Source: Lithodes maja
Lineage: Eukaryota > Arthropoda > Malacostraca > Decapoda > Lithodidae
Direction of reading: 5' to 3'
DNA length: 64,000 nucleotides
NCBI GenBank assembly: GCA_037953745.1
Contig: JBAKBP010003169.1
Location: forward strand, 95,087-159,086
How positions within the stretch are numbered: the stretch's first letter is position 1; every line of letters starts with the position of its first letter. The translations under genes were made by a program, and so were the position numbers. The notes beneath the pieces are model-generated. The model was not told the origin of the DNA and did no database searches. It was given only the letters and a program-made list of their open reading frames with translations. Below are positions 53,851-64,000 of the stretch, piece after piece.

Positions 53851-54117
53851 AATTGCCCCATAGCATAACATGGGGCCGAGCTGTCTCAAATAATAGGCCG
53901 AGCTGTGTCGCCGTCGTGGCCGAGTTGTCCAAAAGTGGGCCGAGCTGTCCGAGCCGAGTTGTCCCATGGGCCGAGTCGTCCAGTCCCCATGCTAGACGTA
54001 CTACTCAGCCCACAGGACAGCTCGGCCAGGACAGCTCGGCCCACAGCGAGACATCTCGGCCCAGTAAAAACGAGACAGCTCGGCCCTGTATTAATTACGA
54101 GACAACTCTTAATTAAC
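53851..54117. mobile_element. GGCCGAG foldback element, complete copy
   Basis: About 267 bp. The left half holds six GGCCGAGYTGTC motifs in the plus direction (53875 to about 53980) and the right half about six in reverse (CTCGGCC), with a short unique centre (CCCCATGCTAGACGTACTAC). It starts ATTGCCCCATAGCATAACAT, itself a small hairpin, and ends GACAACTCTTAATTAACC. Related copies lie at 51285, 60298/62361 and 62996. No coding capacity. The motif clusters look like subterminal protein-binding arrays. Confidence 0.75.
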
Positions 54118-54127
54118 CTAACCTAAC

Positions 54128-55072
54128 TGTTATGCCAGGTTTTTACTGGGGTTTAATTGGTTTTGATCAAGTGGGCGCTTCCTAACTGGAGAAGTTATAT
54201 TGTTTTACCACAGACACAGCAAGACAATAGAGGATAATTATCACAAGACGTGTATTCATATTCCGTTTATTTGCACAAGAATATCGTATACGTAAAAGCT
54301 AGAACAATAATGGTCAAGAACAAAACAATTAAAGTGAATGAACGAGGCTCCACTACGTCTGACTCGCAAGACTGGATTGTTCTATGTAATATCTAAGTAA
54401 GTATTAGGGACCGCTTTCTAACTGAAAGATTACACTTGTCCTGTATTTATTTCAGAGTTAAGAGTAGCACTCCTTTCAATCGAGGATTTACACTTGTGCT
54501 TAGAAAGGTTATATAGCAATTATATATGTGAACTTTTGGTATTTACCTGCGTAGAGTTGTTCTGGAATTTGGGAGCTAAACGTATTTATTTTCCTGAGGT
54601 TAAAATCACTGTGGTGCTTACACATAAGTTAACTTGAATTTATTTGTTATTAGTTTTAGCAGAATTATTATCAGTACTTCCCTAATTTCTTTAAGTTTCA
54701 CTAGAGCTTCCTTTCTCTCGCTTTTATATACGTGCGTAGTATCCGATGTTTCCAGAATACTTTTTATCATATACGCAGTAGATATATTTTAATTAATTTC
54801 ACTTTCGATCTTTATATACTTTCTCTCTGATAATACGCCAAGTACAATTTCTTTTCAGTTAGATCTTCTATAAGACTATAACTTTTACGGTATAATAACT
54901 TCACTTTCGATGTGTAGAATAATTAATCCAATGGGTGTAGAATTAGTAATCCAATCTTGGGTAGATCCGCTGGCCGTGGGGTTGTCCTGACGTCACTGGG
55001 TTCCCACAGTGTAACTCGAGTACTTCGGTTTAGGACCTTAAATAACTAATTTGCCTAGCCCAAGCCGTGACA
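54128..55072 (-). mobile_element. Candidate solo LTR
   Basis: Read on the minus strand, 945 bp start TGTCACGGCTTGGGC and end CCTGGCATAACA (TG...CA). TATATAAAAG lies at 54721-54730 and AATAAA at 54266-54271, in the right order for a promoter and polyadenylation signal. No 5-bp target duplication was found and no internal region is present. It could be chance, or a truncated LTR. Confidence 0.38.
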
Positions 55073-55650
55073 AAATAGAATCGAGCGAACACAGGAGTGA
55101 ACTCCTGTCTACTCTGGTCTTTAAAAATACTTTGATGAATTTCTTGTGGTTTGGTCTATCCTGGATAAAGCTAGTTAGTACCCGACTGTCTGCTTTTTAA
55201 AAAAAAAAAATACCTCCGTCTACGTATTGTGAAAAACCTGTTATCCTCCGGCAAATTGTGGGGTTAAGTGACTGTCTGCTTATATCCACAATAGCGCCGG
55301 GGTTGAGGTAGGCCGAGAATATTAGATTACTTCACCTGGAAGGCTCTAATAAACCAGCATGTTGATACCTACTAAAAATAATTAGTATAATGGGTGACTA
55401 GTCTCGTAATTGTGTCTACGCCTTGCGATCAACTGAACAACTCTTCAACTGTGTCCTCAACTTTCGAATCTGTCCTTTTACCCGGGGTGTCAAGAACAGC
55501 TCTAGATTAAAATGTCGATCCTAAAATCTTCCGTCATAGTCATACCGTTTCTCAGAGCCTCGGGGGTTATGTGGTTGAGCATCAGAAAGGCGCCTAGGGG
55601 TAGGATGTTGTAGGGCGGTTAGTTCCTTGTGGCTTGGAGAGGAGTGATAT
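55073..55650. other. Spacer, nothing recognised
   Basis: An A run at 55200-55210. No gene or repeat recognised. Confidence 0.5.
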
Positions 55651-55864
55651 ACATAAGAACATAAGAAAATGGGAGTCTGCAGAAAGCCTATTGGCCTAAG
55701 CAAGGCAGATCCCTGTCCCACACAACTCCAGTTCAATTACAAAGCCCAATTATAGGCTCAACACTCTAATACCCTGAGGATCATCTTACCAAAACGGTTA
55801 GAGATTAACGCAGGATTATGGGGGTATGCAGAGTGCTGATTGGCCAAACCCGGCTGATCCCCCT

Positions 55865-58860
55865 TCACACCCAACCCTTCTCGTCCATATGCTTATCCAA
55901 TTTTATCTTAAAGCTCCCTACCATTTTAGACCCCACTATAGCACTTGGTAGTCCATTCCACCCATCTACAACTCTGTTACCAAACCAATATTTGCCTATA
56001 TCTTTTCTGAAACAAAATTTATCTAATTTGAAACCATTGGTACGAGTTATTTCGCTATCACTGAGCTTTAGTACATTTGTCATGTCCCCTTTGTTAATCC
56101 CACTAACCCACTTGAACACCTCTATCATATCCCCTCTAACTCTGCGTCTCTCTAACGAATGTAAACCTAATTTCTTCAACCTTTCTTCATACGAAAGATT
56201 TCTAATATTATGGATCATTTTTGTCATTCTACGCTGTACTCTCTCCAATGAATCTATGTCCATTCTGTAATAAGGACACCAAAATTGGACAGCATAATCC
56301 ATATGGGGTCTCACTAATGACAAGTAAAGTTTTAAGATAACATCAGCAGTTCTGTTACTCACACTCCTAGAGATGAACCCGAGAATCCTGTTTGCCTTAT
56401 TACGAACGCTTATACACTGTTTTCTAGGCTTCAAATCATTGCTAACAAACACACCTAGATCTTTCTCACAGTCTGAATTTTCTAATTCTAAATTAGCTAG
56501 TTTATATTTAACATTTGTTTGCATCTTCCCTATCTTTAATACCTTGCATTTGTCAATGTTAAACTTCATCTGCCAATTTACTGACCATTCATGTAAGGTA
56601 TCTAGATCCCTTTGGAGGCACTCTATATCGCTATCTGAATCAATTGATCTCCCCATTTTAGTATCGTCTGCGAATTTACTTATCCTACTAGTTATACCTA
56701 AATCTAGGTCATTTATGTATATAATAAACAACAAGGGACCTAATACCGATCCCTGGGGGACACCACTTTTGACTGCTCCCCACTCTGACTTGGTACCATT
56801 TATGCTGACTCTCTGTTTCCTACCAATTAGCCATGACCTAATCCATCCCAACAACGATCCTCCTATTCCATGTGCCTCAACCTTTCTCATCAATCTCTCA
56901 TGAGGGACTCTGTCGAAAGCTTTACTGAAATCTAAATAAATAATATCATATGACTTGTCACTATCTACTGCTTCATATACCTCTGAGAAAAAGCTAAGCA
57001 AATTAGTAAGGCAAGAACGTCCCTGAGTGAATCCATGCGGAGAAGAATTTATTAAGTTAAATTTGTCTAAGTGGCTTCTAATTTTCCTAGCAATAATAGA
57101 CTCTAGCAACTTTCCTATGATTGATGTGAGACTAATGGGACGGTAATTGGATGCTATCGATTTATCACCTTTTTTGAAGATCGGAACTACATTTGCAAGC
57201 TTCCAAGCTTCTGGAACTAAACCTGTTTCTAAAGACTTGTTAAATAAAAATGCTAATGGGCTACTTAACTCATCTCTACATTCTTTTAATACTCTAGCAT
57301 ATACCTCATCAGGACCAGGCGATTTTTGAGGATTCAGTCTGTCAATTTCCTTAAGCACATCATTTCTACTTATACTAACTGTACTTAACATATTTTCTAT
57401 ACTATCACTATATACCATATTGACTTCTGGAATCTGTGCCAAATTTTCATTAGTGAAAACGGAAAGAAACTGACTAGTTAATGTACTGCACATTTCTAAA
57501 TCATTTTCTGTTATTTCTCCTATTGAAGTTTTTAGGGGGCCTATTACATCTCTAACTTTAGATTTATATATTGGTAAAAAGCTTTAGGGTTATTTTTTGA
57601 GTCACTGGCTATCCTTATTTCATAATTTCTTTTTGCTTTCCTGATTTCCTTTTTGACCTGTCTTGATAGAGTCTGATAGTATATATGTAGATGATTTTTG
57701 CCTTTCTTTATTTTTCTATATATTCCTTTCTTTTTTCCTATAAGATCTATTAACTTATTAGTCATCCATTTTGGTTGGTTCTGCGGCGATCTAAATTTTC
57801 TTTTAGGGATATATTTATTTTGAGCATTGTGGAGTGAATCAATAAACTGGTTATATGTAGGTGGCAAGTTTAACTCTGGCATATCCTGACTTAATTGCTT
57901 AACAATAGGGTCCACCCTTAAGTCTCTTCTTAGCCCACCATAATCGGCTTTTCTGAAATCTGGGATAAGTGTCGTATTCTCTTTAGCATTCCCTGTCCAT
58001 TGTATATTAAAATAAATAGATTTATGATCGCTATTTCCTAGGTGGTCACCAATCTCTACATCATTTATCATATGTTCATTGTTACTGAAAACTAAATCAA
58101 GAATATTAATACCTCTAGTCGGCGTATCTATGAATTGAAATAAAAACTATCTTGTACTACCTCAATAAACTCTACTGAATCGGAGTCGCCTATTTGGTGC
58201 TGCCAATCAATGTTCGGAAAATTAAAATCCCCATAATGCACACATTGCTAAACCTTGATGCTATTTTAATTTCCTCCCATAACGATGTTCCGCCATTTCT
58301 ACTCATATTAGGCGGTCTATATATAACTCCAATAACTATGGTCTCACTACCTTCGTTAACCTCTACCCAAACACTTTCATTATCGTTATTTAGTCTAATA
58401 CCTGATTTAATACAGCTTTTTAATGTACTCCTGACAAACACTGCTATACCCCCGCCCCTCCTACTTGTTCGGTCATATTTAAACAAACTATATCCTGGAA
58501 TATCAAATTCTGCTAAACAATGCCTAGATTCTGTATTAATCCACGTTTCAGTTAGCGCTATTATGTCTATATTTTCTGTGCTAACGAGTGCTCTAAGTTC
58601 GTTTATTTTGTTACATAAACTCCTACAATTTGTATAATATACCCTCAACCTATTACTTTTATTTGCAACTAATTTTCTATTGTTTTTAGCTAACTTATTA
58701 TTTCCTGTTGAACTACTAGCTCTAGACGGAAATTCTACTCTATCAGTAATCTCATCTTTACTATCAGTTACATGTGTAGTGTTATCGATACTACTATTAC
58801 ACATCACTATATTTGCACTATCTTGACTGATTATTTCTATTTTACTCACTGGTTTGTCAC
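55865..58860 (-). pseudogene. CR1a copy E ORF2 (APE endonuclease plus RT)
   Basis: Three single-base losses break the frame: near 57571 (TATATTGG where others have TATAGTTGG), near 58142 (five A where others have six) and near 58230 (four C where others have five). Text retains ALTETW, RGGGIAVF and VIYRPPN; the GDFNFP block is hit by the 58230 deletion. RT motifs A (FSKAFD), B (GVPQGS) and C (FADDTKMG) are kept. It ends HMDEKGWV at 55865. The N-terminus differs from other copies (VSKIEIISQDSANIV) and again has no ATG near the ORF1 stop. Confidence 0.9.
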
Positions 58861-58914
58861 ATGAAGTACCTGCTCCATATGGAGACAGTATTTTACTTAC
58901 ACACCCAGGTTTTG

Positions 58915-59277
58915 TTAACGAAACCCCGCAACAATCTTGTCCAGTGAGCTGGCCAAGGTCGAAACTCCTAGTCGAGAAAGATGTACTCCATCCTGGGCAT
59001 ACAGTTCATCCTTACCATAGAAGTGGGTCCAGTTATCTAGGAATGGTATTGACTTTGCCTTGCAATACTTCTCCAGCCGGCTATTTACACCAATAGTCCT
59101 GGAGGACCATTCCTTCCGTACCCCTCTTCTTGGCAGGATACTGTGTACCACAGGAAATCCACCCTTCTCCTTGATCCTCTCCAGCATTTCCTGGTACTTG
59201 GTCAGCAACTCCTCAGTCCTGCATCTCCATATGTCATTGGATCCCGCGTTGATGAAGATGATGGGGTCCTCCCCATT
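58915..59277 (-). pseudogene. CR1a copy E ORF1 C-terminal esterase
   Basis: Contains SGNH block III (NAGSND) and block V (DGVHLSRLG) with KEWSSRTIGVNSRLEKYC between them. It stops TAA after AGFR, one codon later than the GF-stop of the other copies. Block I is lost by truncation. Confidence 0.88.
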
Positions 59278-59903
59278 TATTATACTTTACTTATTTACTT
59301 ATAGTGCCATTTCTTGATTGATTTCTCTTCTTCGCTTTTCTTATTCTGTTGGACTTTGGAATTGGTTAAATTGATGGATAAGTTTTTCCCTGGTGTTAGA
59401 GGGCGTGTCATCTCGATGATAGTAACTCGTGTTGTCTGGGGGCGGTTGTGTCCTATTTAACTCTGGGGTGAGGTGATATAATATGATATTGTCTTCTGAT
59501 TTGGTCTGGGGCTGCTTATGTGTTTTACAGGCTGGAGGTAGATGGAGTGGACAGTGGTTGCAAGTTTGTAGGTTTGGGGTGTTGCAGGAGAAGTGTAATA
59601 TCGGCGAGAACTGATCACATGTTATCTTCTTACCTGCACAGGTATATAATTGTTATCCTTGTGTCTTTGAGTCGACGTTTTCTCTGATGCGGAAGAGGTG
59701 TGGTAGAGAGAGAAAACGACTTGTGGTGGTGAAGGGTTGGGTAACTGTTTCTCTGTTATTGATAGAGGTGGTGGTGGTGGTGGTCAGCTATAGGTGGTGA
59801 TCTTGGTATGTTGGCTGTGGTGGTGGTGGTGATGGTGGTGGAGGTAGGGGTGGGGATCTCGGTATGTTGGCTGTGGTGGTGAATATGTTTTTCTGTTTTT
59901 TCA
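59278..59903. other. Spacer with GGT-rich simple repeats
   Basis: (TTA)-rich at the start. GTGGTGGTGG tracts at about 59765-59880 include a short duplication (GGTATGTTGGCTGTGGTGGT twice). No gene recognised. Confidence 0.6.
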
Positions 59904-60003
59904 CTAACCTAACCTATCCTACACATTATGAATCGAGAGAACTAGCCTATGACATAATTATACAATAAACGAACATTTCGCCCCCATTACACACGCCATA
60001 AAC

Positions 60004-60241
60004 GGGAAGCCATGTATGCAGCACCAAATCCTGCAAATCCTGTCCTCTGCGCATGCGTGAGAATCTTAGGCCCCTTGGCACGATTGTTTTGTCCTTTATA
60101 CTATTATATTATCTTAACCTAACCTAACCTAACTTAAATTAACCTAACAGTTGAGCCTAAATAATTAACATACTAAAAATATTAGGTAAAAGGCCGCGCA
60201 TGCGCAGAGGACAGGATTTGGTGCTTCATACATGGCCTCAC
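60004..60241. mobile_element. MITE with 8-bp target duplication, copy A
   Basis: 238 bp flanked by CCATAAAC (59996-60003 and 60242-60249). Terminal inverted repeats begin GGGAAGCCATGTATG and GTGAGGCCATGTATG (reverse complement of the right end) and extend about 50 bp through AGCACCAAATCCTG and TCCTCTGCGCATGCG, with a 9-bp duplication in the left arm. The centre holds AACCTAACCTAACCTAAC. An 8-bp duplication fits hAT, P and some other superfamilies. The ends are not a standard hAT CAG...CTG. Confidence 0.75.
60111..60150. repeat. Telomere-like CCTAA motif cluster
   Basis: AACCTAACCTAACCTAAC, about 3.5 units of the arthropod telomere repeat, inside the MITE. Further short runs occur at 54114-54127, 59904-59914, 62578-62598 and 62815-62830. 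Confidence 0.8.
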
Positions 60242-60297
60242 CCATAAACCCTCCACTTAGCTCTCCCCATCCTAATCCTGACTGGTCTTGTCAAATT

Positions 60298-60347
60298 GCC
60301 CCATAGCAAAACATGGGGCCGAGCTGTCTCAAATAATGGGCCGAGTT
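60298..60347. mobile_element. GGCCGAG element, left part (split by CR1a)
   Basis: Starts ATTGCCCCATAGCAAAACAT, has two GGCCGAG motifs and breaks at GAGTT (60343-60347). It resumes at GAGTT (62361-62365). Confidence 0.85.
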
Positions 60348-62360
60348 AACATAAGAACATAAGAACATAAGAAAATGGGAGTCTGCAGAAAGCCGATTGG
60401 CCTAAGCAAGGCAGATCCCTGTCCCACACAACCCCAATTACAAAGCCCAATTATAGGCTCAACACTCTAATACCCTGAGGATCATCTTACCAAAACGGTT
60501 AGAGATTAACGCAGGATTACGGGGGTCTGCAGAGCGCTGATTGGCCCAACCCTGCTGATCCCCCTTCACACCCAACCCTTCTCGTCCATATGCTTATCCA
60601 ATTTTATCTTAAAGCTCCCTATCGTTTTTATTCCCACTATAGCACTTGGTAGTCCATTCCACCCATCTACAACTCTGTTACCAAACCAATATTTGCCTAT
60701 ATCTTTTCTGAAACGAAATTTATCTAATTTGAAACCATTGGTACGAGTTCTTTCGCTATCACTGAGCTTTAGTACATTTGTCATGTCCCCTTTGTTAATC
60801 CCACTAACCCACTTGAACACCTCTATCATATCCCCTCTAACTCTGCGTCTCTCTAACGAATGTAAGCCTAATTTCTTCAACCTTTCTTTATACGGAAGAT
60901 TTCTAATATTATGGATAATTTTTGTCATTCTACGTTGTACTCTCTCCAATGAATCTATGTCCATTCTGTAATAAGGACACCAAAATTGAACAGCATAATC
61001 CATATGGGGTCTCACTAATGACAAGTAAAGTTTTAAGATAACATCAGCAGTTCTGTTACTCACACTCCTTGAGATGAACCCGAGAATCCTGTTTGCCTTG
61101 TTTCGAACGCTTATACACTGTTGTCTAGGCTTCAAATCATTGCTAACAAACACACCTAGATCTTTCTCACAATTCGAGTTTTCTAATTCCACATTAGCTA
61201 GTTTATATTTAACACTTGTATGCATCTTCCCTATCTTTAATACCTTGCATTTGTCAATGTTAAACTTCATCTGCCAATTTACTGACCATTCGTGTAAGGT
61301 ATCTAGATCCCTTTGGAGGCACTCTATATCTCTATCTGAATCAATTGTTCTCCCCATTTTGGTATCGTCTGCAAATTTACTTATCCTACTAGTTATACCT
61401 AAATCAAGGTCATTTGTGTATATAACAAACAACAGAGGACCTAATACAGATCCCTGGGGGACACCACTTTTGACTGCTCCCCATTCTGACTTCGTACCAT
61501 TTATGCTGACTCTGCTTCCTACCAATTAGCCATGACCTAATCCATCCCAACAACGCCCCACCTATTCCATGCGCCTCAACCTTTCTCATCAATCTCTCAT
61601 GGGGGACTCTGTCGAAAGCTTTACTGAAATCTAAATATATTATATCATATGACTTGTCATTATCTACTGCTTCATATACCTCTGAGAAAAAACTAAGCAA
61701 ATTAGTAAGGCAAGAACGTCCCTGAGTGAATGCATGCTGAGAAGAATTTATTAAATTAAATGTATCTAAGTGGTTTCTAATTTTACTAGCAATAATTGAC
61801 TCTAGTAGCTTTCCTATGATTGATGTAAGACTAATGGGACGGTAATTGGATGCTATTGATTTGTCACCTTTTTTGAAGATCGGAACTACGTTTGCAAGCT
61901 TCCTAGCTTCTGGAACTATACCTGTCTCCAATGACTTGTTAAATAAAAATGTTAATGGGTAACTTAACTCATCCCTACATTCTTTTAATACTCTAGCATA
62001 ATACCTCATCAGGACCAGGCGATTTATGAGGTTTCAGTCTGTCAATTTCCTTAACCACATCATTTCTACTTATAGTAACCGTACTTAACCTATTTTCTAT
62101 ACTATCGCTATATAACTTACGGACTTCTGGAAACTGTGCCAAATTTTCATTAGTGAAAACGGAAAGAAATTGACTATTTAATGTACTGCACATTTCTAAA
62201 TCATTTTCTGTCATTTCTCCTATCGAAGTTTTAAGGGGACCAATTACATCTCTAACCTTGGATTTATATAGTTGGTAAAAAGCTTTAGGATTATTTTTTG
62301 AGTCATTGGCAACCTTAATTTCATAATTTATTTTTTCTTTCCTTATATCCTTTTTTACCT
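60348..62360 (-). mobile_element. CR1a copy F, 5'-truncated, inserted in the GGCCGAG element
   Basis: Minus strand with three tail repeats (AACATAAGAACATAAGAACA). The 3' UTR runs to 60565 and ORF2 from 60566 up to the linker before the RT, truncated at 62360 (TTTTTTACCT). The 5-bp GAGTT target duplication is visible. Confidence 0.93.
60566..62357 (-). pseudogene. CR1a copy F ORF2 (RT part)
   Basis: RT with KSPGPDEV, RPISLTSIIG, motif A FSKAFDRVP, motif B GVPQGSVLGP and motif C FADDTKMG, ending HMDEKGWV. Two frame breaks: loss of CT near 61512 (ACTCTGCTTCC where others have ACTCTCTGCTTCC) and an extra A near 61999 (GCATAATACC). The endonuclease is missing. Confidence 0.9.
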
Positions 62361-62577
62361 GAGTTGTCTTGCCGTCGAGGCCGAGTTGTCCAAAAGTGGG
62401 CCGAGCTGTCCGAGCCGAGTTGTCCCATGGGCCGAGTCGATCAGTCACCCCTCTCCACTGGGCGAGGGCGAATGCTAGACTACTCGGCCCACGGGACAGC
62501 TCGGCCCACGGCGAGACAGCTCGGCCCAGTAAAAACGAGACAGCTCGGCCCCGTGTTAATTACGAGACAACTCTTAA
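62361..62577. mobile_element. GGCCGAG element, right part
   Basis: Four plus-direction motifs, a centre (CCCCTCTCCACTGGGCGAGG), then about five reversed motifs ending GACAACTCTTAATTAACC. Same order and linkers as 53851-54117, with a longer centre. Confidence 0.85.
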
Positions 62578-62684
62578 TTAACCTAACCTAACCTAAACCT
62601 ACACATTATGAATCGAGAGAACTAGCCTATGACATAATTATACAATAAACGAACATTTCCCCACATTACACACACGCCATAAAT

Positions 62685-62944
62685 GGGAGGCCATGTATGC
62701 AGCACCAAATCCTGCAAATACTGTCCTCTGCGCATGCGTGAGAATCTTAGGCCCCTTGGCACGATTTTGTTTTCCTTTATAGCCTATTATATTATCTTAT
62801 CTTATCTTATCTTAACCTAACCTAACCAAACCTAACTTAAATTAACCTAACAGTTGAGCCTAAATAACATAATAATAATATTAGGGAAAAGGCCGCGTAT
62901 ACGCAGAGGACAGGATTTGGTGCTGCATACATGCATGGTCTCAC
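62685..62944. mobile_element. MITE with 8-bp target duplication, copy B
   Basis: Second copy of 60004-60241, flanked by CCATAAAT (62677-62684) and CCATAAAC (62945-62952). About 22 bp longer because of (CTTAT)n and other small insertions. Confidence 0.75.
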
Positions 62945-62995
62945 CCATAAACCCTCCACTTAGCTCTCCCCATCCTAATCCTGACTGGTCTCGTC

Positions 62996-63120
62996 AAATT
63001 GCCCCATTGCAAAACATGGGGCCGAGCTGTCTCAAATAATGGGCCGAGTTGTCTAAATGTGGGCCGAGCTGTCCGAGCCGAGTTGTCCCATGGGCCGAGT
63101 CGTTCAGTCACCGGCGAGGG
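62996..63120. mobile_element. GGCCGAG foldback family, left half
   Basis: Five plus-direction motifs beginning after ATTGCCCCATTGCAAAACAT. The reversed half is missing: the match stops at CGAGGG (63120). Confidence 0.85.
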
Positions 63121-63270
63121 CTGGCGTTACTTCTCTAAATCAACACACAAGCAATAAACAATGGACACAAATCACAAGTATAGGAAACACATGTTTTATT
63201 TCTTAAAACACTAAGGTATACAGTTGTAACGAATATCTGGAAAACTCGATTATAAATCATATAATAAGAG
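63121..63270. other. Spacer, nothing recognised
   Basis: No feature seen. Confidence 0.5.
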
Positions 63271-63335
63271 ATCCAGCCTACCTTCCTCCTAACTTTATCT
63301 AACACTTTCCGATACTGACTTCCTCTAGGAAGGAA
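63271..63335 (-). pseudogene. CR1 ORF1 fragment
   Basis: The minus strand reads QYRKVLDKVRRK, matching QYRDVLDKVRMKGG of CR1a ORF1 (between esterase blocks III and V), with nearly identical DNA (GTGTTAGATAAAGTTAGGA). Only about 65 bp are alignable. Confidence 0.6.
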
Positions 63336-64000
63336 ACTAAACAAAATAATTAATAAGTGAAATAATCGACCACAAAATATACCCTTCCCCTTTTAATGCA
63401 TTTGTTTTATGTGCCATTACGTGACCTAAAATACAAATTGTCCTTTTTGTTTATTTGCCCTTCAGTACTAGCGCTCAGTGGGATGCTGTAGTTGAACGGT
63501 TGTGTATTTGCAAGTGTAAATTAAAATATCTGAAAGTGTTTACTCAAGTGGTATAAATTCATACGTGTTGTGTTTTAATTGGTGTAGAGTTGAAATAAAA
63601 TATGTATCCATTAGTTACCCATAACATTGAGAAGAAAATGGTTAATCTAAAAAATGACCTGTAGCACCGCACTAAAATTGAAATTAAATTATAAATTGTT
63701 TTAGTTTGGCATGTTTATATACCTTTAGTTATCTTCAGTTGTACTGTCATGTTTCTACTTAAGATCTATATTTGAATTGCTTTAGATTACACATGAAAAT
63801 AAAGCATTATTGATATTAGCCTACCTGTTCCTCAATGCAAATTATTGGTAAAATTTGCTAAAATATGAATATTACCCAGACATTACAAAACATTTCTGTT
63901 GCACCTAATATAAACAAATATTGTGAATCGTGATTAAATTAGTTTAATGAACGCAGTTCTTGCACAAGTAACTTAAATTGCATTAGTCCTTCTGCGGTAG
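63336..64000. other. AT-rich region without recognised feature
   Basis: No gene, repeat or element recognised up to the right edge. Confidence 0.5.

Larger units (their letters stand above)
55651..59277 (-). mobile_element. CR1a copy E (divergent, 5'-truncated)
   Basis: Minus strand, 3' tail at 55651 (CATAAGAACATAAGAAAATG), 3' UTR to 55864, then ORF2 and the last 120 or so codons of ORF1. It differs from the other copies at many sites, especially in ORF1, the ORF junction and the endonuclease N-terminus. It is an older copy or a sister subfamily. The 5' end stops in ORF1 at about 59277. Confidence 0.92.
59904..62581. repeat. Tandem unit A (telomere-like motif, MITE, GGCCGAG element)
   Basis: Without the CR1a insertion (60348-62360) the unit is about 665 bp: TAACCTAACC, an 80-bp spacer with CACATTATGAATCGAGAGAA, a MITE, 50 bp more, then the GGCCGAG element. 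It is followed by a second copy at 62582. Confidence 0.85.
62582..63120. repeat. Tandem unit B (partial)
   Basis: Repeats unit A from the CCTAA-like run through spacer, MITE and the left half of the GGCCGAG element (62996-63120), stopping at CGAGGG. Units A and B differ by small indels, so the duplication is not very recent. Confidence 0.85.

Noticed and set aside
60111..60137. A true chromosome end
   Set aside because: Only three to four CCTAA units, inside a MITE, with DNA continuing on both sides.
63135..63344. A 69-codon gene
   Set aside because: Its only recognisable part is a CR1 ORF1 fragment of about 65 bp.

Overview
This window is eukaryotic repeat DNA with no recognisable host single-copy gene. 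The contents point to an arthropod, and a decapod crustacean is plausible. The signs are CCTAA (TTAGG-type) telomere-like motifs, CR1-clade LINEs, Ty3/gypsy and P/THAP transposons, abundant (TA)n and (ATT)n microsatellites and a very AT-rich satellite. The organism is an inference. Family labels J, K, T, CR1a and CR1b are local names used only here.

Layout. 1-8912: an old plus-strand LINE (J) is split into four collinear pieces by a poly(A) retrocopy, a 5.2-kb insertion carrying a gag-like ORF, and a 5'-truncated LINE (K). 8895-8991: microsatellite. 9141-20833: about 220 copies of a 40-bp satellite, interrupted by two SINE-like inserts and a 5'-truncated CR1a (17861-20434). 21490-21917: a T-LINE tail, a GGGCGAA-motif array and a CR1b relic. 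21918-27532: a complete Ty3/gypsy element with identical-looking 222-bp LTRs, a 5-bp target duplication and one intact 1714-codon gag-pol ORF. 27533-35300: nested CR1 and T fragments, including a nearly complete CR1a (30221-33668). 35303-51196: a broken P-superfamily (THAP) transposase gene with a visible intron. It was invaded by a full-length CR1a and then part of it was duplicated in tandem (36076-42307 and 42323-49010). A piggyBac-like MITE sits only in the second copy. The transposase C-terminal region contains a 52-bp minisatellite. 51285-63120: MITEs, a foldback family built of GGCCGAG motifs, a candidate solo LTR, two more CR1a copies and a tandem unit with telomere-like repeats. 63340-64000: nothing recognised.

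How the parts relate. CR1a is the dominant recent LINE. Its ORF1 has a coiled coil and an SGNH-type esterase. Its ORF2 has an APE endonuclease and RT, overlaps ORF1 by 4 nt and lacks an AUG at the overlap. Its 3' end carries TTATGTTC repeats. CR1a copies landed in the satellite, in the P-type transposase, in the GGCCGAG foldback and next to other CR1 tails, so the relative order of events can be read. The elements most worth follow-up are the GGCCGAG foldback family, the piggyBac-like MITE that differs between the two halves of the duplication, and the 5.2-kb gag-bearing insertion without visible LTRs.
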